Source of the DNA: Melioribacteraceae bacterium
Lineage (GTDB): Bacteria; Bacteroidota; Ignavibacteria; Ignavibacteriales; Melioribacteraceae
Length of the DNA: 61,396 nucleotides
Assembly: GCA_015493615.1 (NCBI GenBank)
Contig: WGCV01000066.1
Span: 1 to 61,396 of the forward strand
Direction: 5' to 3'
Shown in pieces: positions 33,559 to 43,401 of the stretch. The position numbers were made by a program, and so were the translations under genes. The stretch's first letter is position 1. Every line of letters begins with the position of its first letter. The notes below the pieces were generated by a model. The model worked only from the letters and a program-made list of their open reading frames with translations, had not been told where the DNA came from and searched no databases.

Positions 33559-33944
33559 AAAATTCTCTTATTAAAAAGTAAATTAAAATTACAAAAAAGA
33601 AGTCAAATGAGGAACGGCATTATTGCCGCGGTTTGGTAAGATTGATTAAGAACGCGAAACAGAAGAGGTACAATGAATGGTAAAAACGTAAAACGGTTTC
33701 AAGCCCGATTGCGCTTTAGGCGCTTATCAGTAAAATTTGTGTTTGTTGTGGGGAGAATATTTCCTAAATACTATTAAGTCTCTTGTTGATAAGGTTTTCA
33801 GAGATTTTTTCCCCGCTTTTCTCCCCTTTTGGTTCGGGCTTGTCCAGACTGGGTTTCACCGGTAATTTTTTTTGTTTTCTCTCAGCATTAATGGTCTGCT
33901 GTTTTTAATTTTAAGTTTACAATTATTTTTTTAGAGGAAACAAA
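33559..33944. other. 386-base intergenic spacer
   Basis: Divergent spacer between the TSUP gene (minus) and the acyl-CoA synthetase gene (plus). A GAGG ribosome site lies before 33945. I see no repeat, RNA gene or clear promoter in it. Confidence 0.4.
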
Positions 33945-36017
33945 ATGAGCGACAAAATTTCAAATTTCTTTTATCCTGAAACACTCTGCGTTGCCGGAGC
34001 TTCTACTAAGGAAAAAAGCATCGGATACGAATTGCTGAAATCAATAAAAGTTTACGGATACAAGGGAAAAGTATTTCCCGTAAATCCGAAGGCGGACGAA
34101 ATTCTCGGCTACCAATGCTTTAATTCGATTGAGGCGATAAAGGAGAAAATCGATTTGGCGATTGTCGTTGTTCCTAAAAGGTTTGTCGAGCCGACGGTAG
34201 CTTCCCTATTAACGAAAGGGGTTAAATCAATTGTTATTGTTACGGCAGGCTTTAGGGAAACGGGAAAAGAGGGAGCGGAACTCGAGGAAAAGATTTTATC
34301 TTTGGCAAAAAAAGCGCGTGCGCGCGTTGTCGGACCGAATTGCATGGGCGTTATAAACTCGCTTGATTCCGTGAAATTGAACGCGACTTTTGTAGCCGAG
34401 AAACCTGGAACGGAAGCCGTCGGATTTCTTTCGCAGAGCGGGGCGCTTGGAGCCGCAGTTATTAATTCACTTCGTGAAACGGATATCAGATTTGCTCACT
34501 TTATCAGTGTTGGAAACAAGGCGGATATAAATGAAAACGATTTGCTCCGTTTTTGGGAAAAGGATAAAAACATTAACGTTACAACCTACTATCTCGAGAG
34601 TTTTGTTGACGGTGAAAATTTTATCAAACCGTTTCTTTCCGGAAAGATTAAGAAACCTTCGATTGTGTTGAAAGCAGGTCGTTCAAAGTCCGGTATGAAA
34701 GCGGCTTCCTCTCACACCGGCGCGCTTGGCAGTAAGGACAAGGTAGTTGACGCGCTACTGAAACAGGCGGGAATTATTCGCGTCGATACAATCTCCGAAA
34801 TGTTTAATCTGGTGAAAGGATTCGAAAACTTTGCCGCGCCGAAAGGGAACAGAATAGCGGTCGTTACAAACGCCGGAGGTCCGGCTATACTTGCCGTTGA
34901 CGCTCTGCAGCGCGAGGGACTTGAACTGGCTGAGTTTTCGGAAAGAACGTTACAAAAATTAAGTAAGATAGTTCCGAAAGAAGGCGCAAAAAACAATCCT
35001 ATCGATTTACTCCCGGGGGCAACGGCGGAAGTTTACACAGAAGTTAATAAGATTGTTTTGGCGGATAAAAACGTTGACGCCGTTATTTCGATTTTTGTGG
35101 AGCCTGTCATGGTTGCCCCCTTGCCTGTAGTGCAATCGGTTATCAACATAAAATCGAAAAAACCGGTTTATCAAGTTGTGATGCCTCTTCCCGAGTTTTG
35201 GAGCGAGTACAAAAAAAATCAATCTCCCTTTGTACCTTTATTTAAAAATCCGGAAGAACCTGCAAAAGTAATTTCAGGAATACTATTTTATAAGAGGAAG
35301 TTTTTAGAGAGAAGAGCTAACAAAAAACTAATGGCGGATTTATTTTCCGGATACAACAAAAAGCTGATAAAAGGGAAGGGCTTATTAGATAATAAATTGA
35401 CTTTTACTGTAGCGCGTAAATACGGAATTCCCATTCCAAAATCTAAAATTGTTTTACCCGAAGAAATAAAATCTTTTTCCGGAATTGATTTTCCCCTTGT
35501 CGTTAAAGGGATTAATAAATCATTCACCCACAAATCCGATGTAGGAGCCGTTCAGGTAAATATTAAAAACAAAAAAGAATTGCTCACGGCAGTCAGAAAA
35601 ATCACTGGTTCACTTAAACAAAAGACTCTGACTGCGGATGAATTTTTAATTCAGAAATTTGTAAAACCTAAGTTCGAGCTTCTTGTAGGCGGTTTTCGAG
35701 ATCCCTCTTTCGGGCCTGTAATTATGTTTGGAGCCGGTGGGAAATATGTTGATTATCTAGATGACACCGTTATTCGCTCAGCTTTTATTACCGAAGATGA
35801 AGTTCTTGCAATGATTAAAGAAACTGTAATCGGAAAAATTATTGCAGGAGTAAGAGGTGAAAAAGGAGTAAATCTAAAGAGCGTTGCACAGATTATTTTA
35901 AGGTCTGCTAAGATACTCCGTGAAAACAAAAATATAATTGAGTTTGATATCAACCCATTAATTATTGATGAAAACTTAAAACTCTCGGCTGTTGATATAA
36001 GAATAAAAGTAGAATGA
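33945..36017 (+). CDS. Acetate/acyl-CoA ligase (ADP-forming), fused alpha-beta
   Basis: 690 residues. ADP-forming acetyl-CoA synthetase makes ATP from acyl-CoA, typical of fermentative or peptide-degrading anaerobes. The N-terminal alpha part (about 1-450) has the CoA-binding fold starting FFYPETLCVAGASTKEKSIG, VGPNCMGVIN, and the SSHTGALGSKDKV stretch with the phosphohistidine. The C-terminal beta part (about 470-690) is an ATP-grasp domain with FPLVVKGINKSFTHKSDVGA and GGFRDPSFGPVIMFGAGGKY. All domains of the fused type are present. AGAGGA precedes the ATG. OsmC follows after 78 bases. Confidence 0.93.
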   Translation: MSDKISNFFYPETLCVAGASTKEKSIGYELLKSIKVYGYKGKVFPVNPKADEILGYQCFNSIEAIKEKIDLAIVVVPKRFVEPTVASLLTKGVKSIVIVTAGFRETGKEGAELEEKILSLAKKARARVVGPNCMGVINSLDSVKLNATFVAEKPGTEAVGFLSQSGALGAAVINSLRETDIRFAHFISVGNKADINENDLLRFWEKDKNINVTTYYLESFVDGENFIKPFLSGKIKKPSIVLKAGRSKSGMKAASSHTGALGSKDKVVDALLKQAGIIRVDTISEMFNLVKGFENFAAPKGNRIAVVTNAGGPAILAVDALQREGLELAEFSERTLQKLSKIVPKEGAKNNPIDLLPGATAEVYTEVNKIVLADKNVDAVISIFVEPVMVAPLPVVQSVINIKSKKPVYQVVMPLPEFWSEYKKNQSPFVPLFKNPEEPAKVISGILFYKRKFLERRANKKLMADLFSGYNKKLIKGKGLLDNKLTFTVARKYGIPIPKSKIVLPEEIKSFSGIDFPLVVKGINKSFTHKSDVGAVQVNIKNKKELLTAVRKITGSLKQKTLTADEFLIQKFVKPKFELLVGGFRDPSFGPVIMFGAGGKYVDYLDDTVIRSAFITEDEVLAMIKETVIGKIIAGVRGEKGVNLKSVAQIILRSAKILRENKNIIEFDINPLIIDENLKLSAVDIRIKVE

Positions 36018-36095
36018 GGAATTTTATTTTTTGCGGTTTTTCCCTTATTATTAGAACTTAAAATTTTGATTATTTGAAAAATAAGAGGATAACAG

Positions 36096-36530
36096 ATGGC
36101 TACTAAAACTGCATTTATTAAACAGCTGCGCGGATTAACCCTTGTGGGAAAAACAAACTCGAACAACTGGGTTACAATGGACGGACCGGAAAACTTTTTC
36201 GGTAGCAACGCGGGAATTCGTCCGAAAGAAATGTTGCTGCTTAGTCTCGGCGGCTGTACGGCAAGCGATGTAATTGCAATACTTCAGAAGAAGAGAGTTA
36301 AGTTGGAAAATCTCGAAATGAATATTACAGCCGAAGAAACAGAAGAACATCCCAAAGTTTACAGAACAATCAACTTGGAATATGTGTTCTACGGTAAAGA
36401 TATTAAAACCAAAGATGTCGAAAGAGCGATACAGCTTTCGCAGGAAAAATATTGCGGAGTAACCGAGATGTTGCGACACTCCGTTGACATCTCGCACAAC
36501 TACAAAATAGTTGATACTTCCGAAGAATAA
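36096..36530 (+). CDS. OsmC-family peroxiredoxin-like protein
   Basis: 144 residues with the two conserved cysteines of the family: Cys54 in LSLGGCTASDV and Cys120 in SQEKYCGVTEML. OsmC proteins reduce organic hydroperoxides; some YhfA-like members have unclear targets. Followed by a strong terminator, downstream of the acyl-CoA synthetase gene on the same strand. Confidence 0.92.
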   Translation: MATKTAFIKQLRGLTLVGKTNSNNWVTMDGPENFFGSNAGIRPKEMLLLSLGGCTASDVIAILQKKRVKLENLEMNITAEETEEHPKVYRTINLEYVFYGKDIKTKDVERAIQLSQEKYCGVTEMLRHSVDISHNYKIVDTSEE

Positions 36531-36542
36531 ATAAATTGCCGC

Positions 36543-36568
36543 AAGCCCCGTTTTTACGGGGCTTTTTT
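36543..36568 (+). terminator. Rho-independent terminator of osmC
   Basis: AAGCCCCGT (36543-36551) pairs with ACGGGGCTT (36556-36564), four-base loop, then T run. It lies between the converging osmC and glnE genes. Confidence 0.92.
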
Positions 36569-39338
36569 ATTGCAGCATTCTTTCAAAAAAATTTGCGTAA
36601 TTGTTTAATACTCCTTTCTTTAATCGAAGAAGATTCTCGTTAATATTTATGTCGTCCGCGGCGGCGCTTAAACGTAGCCGCCGATTTTTATCGACCGGAA
36701 AAATCCCATTGTTAACATCGAATAAGGATTGAACCCGCAATAAAATATTGCGGTAATAGGAAAAAGCTTGAGGCGTTTCTTCGCTTATTAATTTTCTTTC
36801 GGAAAGCGTTTCTAATTTTTTGGATGAAGTTTCCCCAATCAGCTCGCGGAAAATAATTCGATTACTAACAATCACAGCGGCGGTTAAAAAATCAATTGTC
36901 GTTAAGAATCCGTGACTTCGTTTTAAATCGATTCTGTTTTTATTAAGTACGCTTCCTTTTTCGGCTAAAATTTTTCGATACATTCTTAAAGATTCATTCC
37001 TTATTGTTTCGGAGTTAAAACGCTCAGAACCGCCGTAAACATTGGACTTAAACTTCTCAAAAAGATTTTCGTCGCCGGAAACAAAACGGAGTTTTGTTAA
37101 TGATAAAAATTCCCATACGGAAGCTCTTGTCTTCAAATATTTTTCGTAAGCGTTTATTCCCCAAATTAGGCGGGAACTTTCTCCCTCGGGGCGAAGGCGG
37201 AAATCGATTTGAACTGAGCGCAGCTCGGATTGAAGCGCTAAAATGAAATCCGCCGCGGCTTTTTCAAAATCTTCGGATTCCTTTTCGGCGACAATCAGCA
37301 AATCCAGGTCGGAAGCGTAAGTAAGCTCGGAGTTTCCGAAACTTCCGAGTCCCGCGACGAAGAACTTTCCGCTCAATTCGGAATCGCAAATGGCAGATTT
37401 AATTTTTTCGTCGTAAAACTTCTGTAGCGCAGAAGAAAATTCATCGGCGGAAATAAGTCCGTGCGCAAATTGCAGATTCAGATAAAAAAGAAATTTCTCC
37501 AAACTGATCTTTTTGAAATTCACGTTTGGATCAAAAGCGGCGCGGGAAAGGAAATCATCAATAAATCCGGGATGTTCCAAAATACCGGTAGTGAATCTGT
37601 CGGATAAAAGAATAGACTTAAAAAGAAGATTGAGAAATTTTTTATTTCTCATCTCCGAGTATAAAAGGGAAGGAAGCGAAACGCTTTCAATAATTTTACG
37701 CAAATTCTCGAGGATCAAATCGGGAAAAAGGGATTTGCTCAACTCGTTTTTTATTAAAGGTAAAATCTCAGCCGAAAGTTTTATCGTGCGGGAATCAAAT
37801 TTTTTGTTTCCGGTTACGTTTTCCCCTTTTGAAATAAAGAGTATATTCTTGGCGGCGCGTGTTCGATCAATAAAATTAATGATTACGTCAGTGTCCGATT
37901 CTTTTTCTTCTTCGCGTTCCACGTTTACAATTCTGAGAAAAATTTCACGGACACGGTTAAAATTATTATTCAAAAAGGAGATAAATTCGTCAGCCGTTCT
38001 AAAATTCATAAATAGAGACAGACGTTCCAGCTCCGTGCCCGCACCGGGAAGCGTGTGAGTTTGTACGTCGTTCCGTAGTTGAAGAAAATGCTCGACTTTC
38101 CTATAAAAGACATACGCTTCTTCCAATCGGCTTGCTTCCGTTTCATCCAGCAGACTATGCTCTTTCAATCTTCGGATAGCTTCAAGCGTATTTCCGGTTC
38201 TAAGCTGCGGCATTTTTTTTCCGTAAAGAATTTGCAAAGCTTGAACGGAAAATTCAATGTCTCGTATTCCTCCGGCGCGCCGTTTAATATCCGAACCGCT
38301 TCCGCTTTCTTTTTCGATCTGTTTTTTCATTTCCCAAACTTGTCTGAGATACTTTTTCGGAGATGACGAGATAGAAAGAAACGGCGCAATCAGGGAATTA
38401 AATCTGTCGTAAACGCGTCTATCTCCTCCTATGAAATCAAGTTTCAGAAGCGCCTGCTTTTCCCAATCTTCCCCTCTCGTTTCGTAATAATTGAGATAAT
38501 CAAAATAGGTTTTTGCGAGAGGCGAATATTTCCCGTCGGGACGTAAGCGGATATCGACGCGGTATATAAAGCCGTCGGCAGTCTGCTCGGAGGCTTTTTC
38601 CGTAAATAGTTGTATCGCTTCGTGAAGCAGTTCATAGTATTCGATATTATTATCGCCTGTTTCTTTGTTCTTGCCGAAAAAGAAAATCAAGTCAATGTCG
38701 GAACTGTAATTCAGCTCCCTACCGCCGAGTTTTCCCAGTGCGGCGATTGCGTAATCGTTTCTGATGTTGGGAGGGACGCCCTGTTTTTTACGGATTTCTT
38801 CAAAGCAGAGATTAAAAAATTCGGATGCGATTACTTTTGCCGCAATCGATAAATCATGCACGGTTTTTTCGAAATCATTAAAGCCGAGTAAATCCGCCAC
38901 GCCTATTTTCAGCGTTAAAATATTTTTTAATCTTCGAAAATATCTTATTCTATACTCGAACTTTTTATATTTCATCATTGACGTAAAAACTTCGGTTCTA
39001 AGCTTTTCTTCGTCTAACGGAGCGCGCAAATAACCGAGAGAAAATACGCGGTGGAGATATCCCGGACTTTTCACGACTACATCGGTCAGGTAGTTGCTGT
39101 TCGCTGCAATCTGCGATACAATCTCGAGATGATGTTCATATTTCAAAGCGTCTTTTATAAAATCGGTCAGATTGAAGCGAGTAAAAATAATCCTTTCAAG
39201 ATTGGCAAACTCCGAAGAAGTGAAACGCAGTTGTTCGGTTTTGGAATTTACGGCGCTAAGGAATGCGTCAAGTTCTCCGGATGAAAGAAACCCTTTGGTT
39301 TTATCAATGATATGAAGTTCAAAGTCTTTGCTAAGCAT
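36567..39338 (-). CDS. glnE: Glutamine synthetase adenylyltransferase (GlnE-type)
   Basis: 923 residues. Bifunctional adenylyl-removing/transferring enzyme that switches glutamine synthetase. Two nucleotidyltransferase domains are visible: the first with ALGKLGGRELNYSSDIDLIF and a second with VAGLGSFGNSELTYASDLDL, each followed by a helical domain; RLRPDG and FRLRPEGESSRLIWG are the expected substrate motifs. Neither glnA nor glnB is in the window. Ends just past the osmC terminator. Confidence 0.93.
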   Translation of the reverse strand: MLSKDFELHIIDKTKGFLSSGELDAFLSAVNSKTEQLRFTSSEFANLERIIFTRFNLTDFIKDALKYEHHLEIVSQIAANSNYLTDVVVKSPGYLHRVFSLGYLRAPLDEEKLRTEVFTSMMKYKKFEYRIRYFRRLKNILTLKIGVADLLGFNDFEKTVHDLSIAAKVIASEFFNLCFEEIRKKQGVPPNIRNDYAIAALGKLGGRELNYSSDIDLIFFFGKNKETGDNNIEYYELLHEAIQLFTEKASEQTADGFIYRVDIRLRPDGKYSPLAKTYFDYLNYYETRGEDWEKQALLKLDFIGGDRRVYDRFNSLIAPFLSISSSPKKYLRQVWEMKKQIEKESGSGSDIKRRAGGIRDIEFSVQALQILYGKKMPQLRTGNTLEAIRRLKEHSLLDETEASRLEEAYVFYRKVEHFLQLRNDVQTHTLPGAGTELERLSLFMNFRTADEFISFLNNNFNRVREIFLRIVNVEREEEKESDTDVIINFIDRTRAAKNILFISKGENVTGNKKFDSRTIKLSAEILPLIKNELSKSLFPDLILENLRKIIESVSLPSLLYSEMRNKKFLNLLFKSILLSDRFTTGILEHPGFIDDFLSRAAFDPNVNFKKISLEKFLFYLNLQFAHGLISADEFSSALQKFYDEKIKSAICDSELSGKFFVAGLGSFGNSELTYASDLDLLIVAEKESEDFEKAAADFILALQSELRSVQIDFRLRPEGESSRLIWGINAYEKYLKTRASVWEFLSLTKLRFVSGDENLFEKFKSNVYGGSERFNSETIRNESLRMYRKILAEKGSVLNKNRIDLKRSHGFLTTIDFLTAAVIVSNRIIFRELIGETSSKKLETLSERKLISEETPQAFSYYRNILLRVQSLFDVNNGIFPVDKNRRLRLSAAADDININENLLRLKKGVLNNYANFFERMLQ

Positions 39339-39395
39339 ATTTGCAAAATATCAAAATCAGAAAATTAATCCTATCGTTCTATCGATAAGTTTAAA

Positions 39396-39422
39396 ATAAA
39401 AAAGCCCGGCAAAATCCGAGCT
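39396..39422 (-). terminator. Possible terminator, minus strand
   Basis: AGCCCGG (39403-39409) pairs with CCGAGCT (39416-39422) with one mismatch. On the minus strand it is followed by a T run (39402-39396). The nearest minus gene upstream is the CBM48 protein at 40027, about 600 bases away, so its job is uncertain. Confidence 0.45.
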
Positions 39423-39441
39423 GAAAATTAAACCAATAGAA

Positions 39442-39590
39442 GAGACCTTTGCACAACCTAAATTTGTCATATTGAGGACGGTGGAAACCGTCCGAAATAT
39501 CTCTAAATTCGGTATAATTACCAGTTTTGAGATTCTTCTCCCGCCAAGGCGGGATCAGAATGACATTTTACGGGGTTATGCAAAGCCTTC
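39442..39590. repeat. MITE-like repeat family B, copy 3
   Basis: Begins GAGACCTTTGCACAACC and ends GTTATGCAAAGCCTTC. Inside: GGACGGTGGAAACCGTCC hairpin and a family C unit with a CCCGCCAAGGCGGG palindrome. Differs from copy 2 mainly in that palindrome, which replaces the AAGCGAAGTGG-type arm. Confidence 0.8.
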
Positions 39591-39625
39591 TAGAAATTAA
39601 TTGGGGAGCATCCGACAACCAAAGA

Positions 39626-39657
39626 AGGTTTAGAGGCGCAAAGGCACAAAGGTTCAA
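39626..39657. repeat. Degenerate 8-base-period tandem repeat
   Basis: Four consecutive 8-mers: AGGTTTAG, AGGCGCAA, AGGCACAA, AGGTTCAA. This is the reverse complement of the pattern at 7275-7314. The spacer 39339-40026 also holds family B and C repeats but no gene. Confidence 0.6.
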
Positions 39658-39829
39658 TGATACAAATCAGCGATTAGTCTGCCGAGGCGGGTTACGATTG
39701 ATGTTTCGCGTTTATATTTAGCCGCAAAAATCCGCCTTGGCGAATAAAAAATCTGCGTCATCCGCGTTCTATATTTTTTGTTTTGTCGAGGGATGCTCAT
39801 AAAATAAAGATTGGTTAAGACGCTTGATA

Positions 39830-39890
39830 TGAGATTCTTCATTTCATTGGCTGTTATTTGCAATAGTCCGACGGTGTCCTTCAGAATGAC
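39830..39890. repeat. Family C hairpin module
   Basis: TGAGATTCTTC at 39830 and CAGAATGAC at 39882-39890 with a diverged middle. Same unit as at 30501, 57651 and 60172. Confidence 0.55.
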
Positions 39891-40026
39891 AATATTGGGA
39901 TTGAACAAATGGTTTTTTCGTTTTGCGTCTCTCTATCCTCTAACTTCTAACCTCTTCCTATTTTGCCGGATTTTTATTCCTTCCGAAATTTTTCACAAAA
40001 AAAAGAGCCAAATTGTAATACAATAA

Positions 40027-40335
40027 TTAAACGATTATAACCGAATCTTCATCGTCCCCGAACGGGGTCGGAACCGATTTGTCGGCGTCTTCGTCATTGT
40101 CCCAGGTAATTCCATCAAAAAGATAGCGGAACTTATACTCTTCGTTTGTTTCCAAATCGATAGAGATGGAAAAGCCTCCGTTTTTTAGTTTTTTCATCGG
40201 AGTCGCTTTAGTGTCCCATTCGTTAAAATCCCCGAGTAAGTATGCGGAATTATATTTTTTCCCTTTTTCCGGTGCGATCTTAAATGTTACTTTGCAAACG
40301 GGTCTTGTTTTTAAAAATTTTTTTGTAATTGCCAT
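40027..40335 (-). CDS. Isolated CBM48 / isoamylase N-terminal (early-set) domain protein
   Basis: 102 residues: a single immunoglobulin-like early-set domain of the AMPK-beta / glycogen-binding type. The hallmarks are AYLLGDFNEWDTKATPM, then GGFSISIDLETNEEYKFRYLFDG, and WDNDEDADKSVPTPFGDDED. It probably binds glycogen or a similar alpha-glucan in the cytoplasm and is not an enzyme by itself. Rather acidic at the C-terminus. Alone, with a repeat-rich spacer downstream. Confidence 0.85.
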   Translation of the reverse strand: MAITKKFLKTRPVCKVTFKIAPEKGKKYNSAYLLGDFNEWDTKATPMKKLKNGGFSISIDLETNEEYKFRYLFDGITWDNDEDADKSVPTPFGDDEDSVIIV

Positions 40336-40454
40336 TTTATATCATTCCTGAAATTTTTTCGTTCTTACCCTGCAAAGGTAAATAAATTCCCGTTAAAATA
40401 AAATTTACACGGTTTTGTTTTTTTCTTCTTACGTTAATGTTTAACAAATTGGCA

Positions 40455-40498
40455 CAAAAAAAAGGGTTTTCCCAATAATAATAAAGAGAAAACCCTTT
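40455..40498 (-). terminator. Rho-independent terminator of sucC
   Basis: AAAGGGTTTTC (40461-40471) pairs with GAAAACCCTTT (40488-40498). On the minus strand it is followed by a long T run (to 40455). It begins about 22 bases past the sucC stop. Confidence 0.92.
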
Positions 40499-40520
40499 AA
40501 CTTAAGATTAAAACAATCTT

Positions 40521-41684
40521 TTATGCGTTAAGAACCTTCGTAACTTTCTGAGCGGCTTCAGCCAGATTGGAAGCGACTTCAAATTTCAGTCCTGAACTTT
40601 TAAGTAATTCAGCTCCTTCTATTGCGTTAGTTCCGTCTAACCTTACAACAATCGGAACATCCACGTTAATTTCTTTAACCGCGTCGATAACGCCTTGCGC
40701 AACTCTGTCGCAGCGGACGATTCCGCCGAAAATGTTAATGAGAATTGCTTTTACGTTAGGTTCTGAAAGAATAATTTTAAATCCGTTGGCGACTGTTTCT
40801 TTATTTGCAGTACCTCCGACATCCAAAAAGTTTGCGGGATCGCCGCCGGCAAGTTTGATAATATCCATTGTCGCCATTGCAAGTCCGGCGCCGTTAACCA
40901 TGCAGCCGACGTTTCCATCGAGTTTGATGTAGTTCAGATTGAATTTGCTGGCTTCGGTTTCCAGCGGATCTTCTTCGCTTAAGTCTCTGTATTCCACAAT
41001 ATCGGGATGGCGGTAAAGAGCGTTGTCGTCGAAGTTCATTTTTGCGTCGAGCGCCATTACATCGCCTTCCTTCGTTACAACCAAAGGATTGATTTCGGCA
41101 ATTGATGCGTCGGTTGCTTCGTAGGCGTTGTACAGAGCCATGAAGAACTTAACGCCGTTCTTAAATTGAGAGCCTGTAAGTCCCAAACCAAAAGCGATTT
41201 GACGCGCTTGATATGCCTGCATTCCGACAGCCGGTTCGATTGTAACTTTCAAAATTTTCTCGGGCGATTCTGCGGCGACTTTCTCAATTTCAACGCCGCC
41301 TTCGGTGGAAGCCATAAAAACATTTTTCGATTGAGCGCGGTCAAGAACAATTCCGACGTAAAGTTCGCGGTCAATGTTAATGCCTTGTTCGATTAAAAGT
41401 CTTCTTACTTCTTTGCCTTCCGGACCGGTTTGGTGAGTTACAAGAGTTTTACCTAAAATTTCTTTTGCATATTTTCTAACTTCACGGAGACCTTTGGCAA
41501 CTTTAACTCCGCCCGCTTTGCCTCTTCCGCCGGCATGAATCTGAGCTTTGACTACCCAAACTTTTCCTTTCAATTCTTTCGCGGCGGCAACGGCTTCATC
41601 AACTGAGAATGCAACTTTACCTTTCGGAACAGCTACGCCGTACTTTTTTAATATCTCTTTGGCTTGATATTCGTGGATTTTCAT
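40521..41684 (-). CDS. sucC: Succinate-CoA ligase (ADP-forming) subunit beta
   Basis: 387 residues, full length. SucC forms the nucleotide-binding half of succinyl-CoA synthetase in the TCA cycle. Evidence: the N-terminus [20 protein letters not shown], the ATP-grasp motifs [39 protein letters not shown], and [17 protein letters not shown]. sucD is not next to it in this window, so the alpha subunit must be elsewhere. GAGGAAAAA precedes the ATG. Confidence 0.97.
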   Translation of the reverse strand: MKIHEYQAKEILKKYGVAVPKGKVAFSVDEAVAAAKELKGKVWVVKAQIHAGGRGKAGGVKVAKGLREVRKYAKEILGKTLVTHQTGPEGKEVRRLLIEQGINIDRELYVGIVLDRAQSKNVFMASTEGGVEIEKVAAESPEKILKVTIEPAVGMQAYQARQIAFGLGLTGSQFKNGVKFFMALYNAYEATDASIAEINPLVVTKEGDVMALDAKMNFDDNALYRHPDIVEYRDLSEEDPLETEASKFNLNYIKLDGNVGCMVNGAGLAMATMDIIKLAGGDPANFLDVGGTANKETVANGFKIILSEPNVKAILINIFGGIVRCDRVAQGVIDAVKEINVDVPIVVRLDGTNAIEGAELLKSSGLKFEVASNLAEAAQKVTKVLNA

Positions 41685-42198
41685 TTTTTCCTCTATTAAC
41701 TTTTTTAGTTTAGTTAATTTCTTTCAATTGTAAAAAATAAAATTACTTTTTTTGTTTTTAATAAGCAATTAAAAGGGACTTATTTATTCAATTATTTCTC
41801 CGAATGTTAATATTTTTCGGTTGATGAGATAAATTTTTCACCGAAACATAGTATTGCCATGAAAATTCTTTTCCTTTATAAAATAGAATATAGTGAAATA
41901 GTAGAATTTAGAATTGCAAAACGAGACGCCAACAACTAATTTCCCAAAGGGACAAAATTCAACTATCCATTCATCCGGTCATTCGTCTATCCAATAAAAA
42001 CAGCGCGCGGGGAACACGGACTTGTTGTAAATTACGCGGATAAGAATTTCCGGTTTCCGTGCGCTTTTGCTCTTCTTGTAAAGCGCAACTCTAAATGTTA
42101 TATTAATAAAGTTACTTTTAAAAAGGTTAGCGGCTTGTTTCGTTCGGTCTCCGAGCGATAAACCGCCTTTAACAATAATTGAAAAAATTGCGGGAAAT
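41685..42198. other. Intergenic spacer with structured leader upstream of thrC
   Basis: Divergent spacer of 514 bases. The part nearest thrC can fold: GCGCTTT / AAAGCGC (42061-42086), and a longer hairpin at 42122-42170 whose inner stem is TCGTTCGG / CCGAGCGA (one G-U) and outer stem GCGG / CCGC. No T run follows the second hairpin. A remnant ATTACGCGGATAAG (42031-42044) resembles sequence at 57911-57936. No gene seen. Confidence 0.4.
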
Positions 42199-43401
42199 AT
42201 GAAAAAGTACCTTTATAAATGCTCAAACTGCGGAGCTGAATACAGCGCCGAAAAAATTGAAAACGAGTTTATTTACCTCTGCCCCGAATGCGGTTCGGCG
42301 GCGAAAAATCAGCCTTTAACGGGAGTATTAAAAGTAGTTTACGATTATGCCGAGATAGGGAAGTCGTTTGACAAAGAAAAATTACTTTCGCTCCGGCCGG
42401 GAAAATTCTGGCAGTATCCCGAACTTCTACCTCTCGATATTTCCAGATTTTCGGAAGATTTTTTAAACCGGCTTGCTTTGCCGGAACAGCAGCTTACAAA
42501 ATACATTTATGATGATAACGAAATATTAATCCAGGATGAAACTCGCAATCCCACGCTTTCATACAAGGACAGAGCTTCAAGCTTGGTCGCGCTTAAAGCG
42601 ATTGAGCTTGGGATTGACGTAATAGCCGCGGCATCAACCGGAAACGCCGGCTCTTCGCTTGCGGGCATTGCAGCGCGACTCGGTTTGAAGTCGCGCGTTT
42701 ACGTACCTCAAAATATTCCCGATGCTAAGCGAATTCAGATTGAAGCTTACGGTTCCGACATCGTTGTGGTAAACGGCGATTACGATTTCGCATTCGACAC
42801 ATGTTTGGAAGAAAGCTTAAAAAACAACTGGTACAACCGCAACACGGCTTACAATCCTCTGACAGTCGAAGGGAAGAAAACCGCCGCTTACGATATTTTT
42901 ATTTCTACGGGTGGAAATCTTCCCGACAATATTTTTGTCCCTGTGGGAGACGGCGTTATTATCTCAGGATTATTCAAAGGATTTGAAGAATTAAAGGAGC
43001 TTGGACTAATCGAAAAGTTCCCACGTTTGATTGCGGTTCAAGCAGAAGGAAGCGCCGCCGTTGCGCGTTATATTCAAACGGGCGCGTTTAATTATGAACC
43101 GGCAAGCACCGTTGCCGACAGTATTTCCGCGGGCGCGCCTCGCAATTTGTACTTGGCGGCTGAATCGGTGAAGCTGAGCGGCGGGGAGGCGGTTGTTGTT
43201 TCCGACGAGGAAATTTTAAGAGCGCAGAGTTTAATCGCCGTGAATTTCGGAATTTTAAGCGAGCCATCTTCAGCTGCAACTTTTGCCGGCTGGCTCTGTT
43301 TAAGTAAAGATGATAATATTTTCGGAAAAAGAAATTTGTTGCTTATTACGGGAAACGGACTTAAAGATTTGAATTCACTTAAACTGAGCGTTAATAGTTA
43401 A
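42199..43401 (+). CDS. thrC: Threonine synthase
   Basis: 400 residues. Converts O-phosphohomoserine to threonine with PLP. It carries an N-terminal zinc-ribbon (Cys8, Cys11, Cys28, Cys31) as many threonine synthases do; the PLP lysine is Lys124 in NPTLSYKDRAS, with AASTGNAGSSLAGIAARLG as the phosphate loop and IFVPVGDGVIISGLFKGFEE further on. The stop overlaps the ATG of the next gene by one base. Threonine supply contrasts with the threonine aldolase encoded at 19831. Confidence 0.95.
   Translation: MKKYLYKCSNCGAEYSAEKIENEFIYLCPECGSAAKNQPLTGVLKVVYDYAEIGKSFDKEKLLSLRPGKFWQYPELLPLDISRFSEDFLNRLALPEQQLTKYIYDDNEILIQDETRNPTLSYKDRASSLVALKAIELGIDVIAAASTGNAGSSLAGIAARLGLKSRVYVPQNIPDAKRIQIEAYGSDIVVVNGDYDFAFDTCLEESLKNNWYNRNTAYNPLTVEGKKTAAYDIFISTGGNLPDNIFVPVGDGVIISGLFKGFEELKELGLIEKFPRLIAVQAEGSAAVARYIQTGAFNYEPASTVADSISAGAPRNLYLAAESVKLSGGEAVVVSDEEILRAQSLIAVNFGILSEPSSAATFAGWLCLSKDDNIFGKRNLLLITGNGLKDLNSLKLSVNS

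Noticed and set aside
37513-38058. 181-residue plus-strand open frame within glnE
   Set aside because: Antisense to a conserved enzyme, Ser/Arg/Lys-rich translation typical of shadow frames.
39527-39721. Short open frame across the family B and periodic repeats
   Set aside because: Runs through repeat DNA; similar translations occur from the same repeat at 57587-57769 on the other strand, so it reflects repeat sequence, not a gene.
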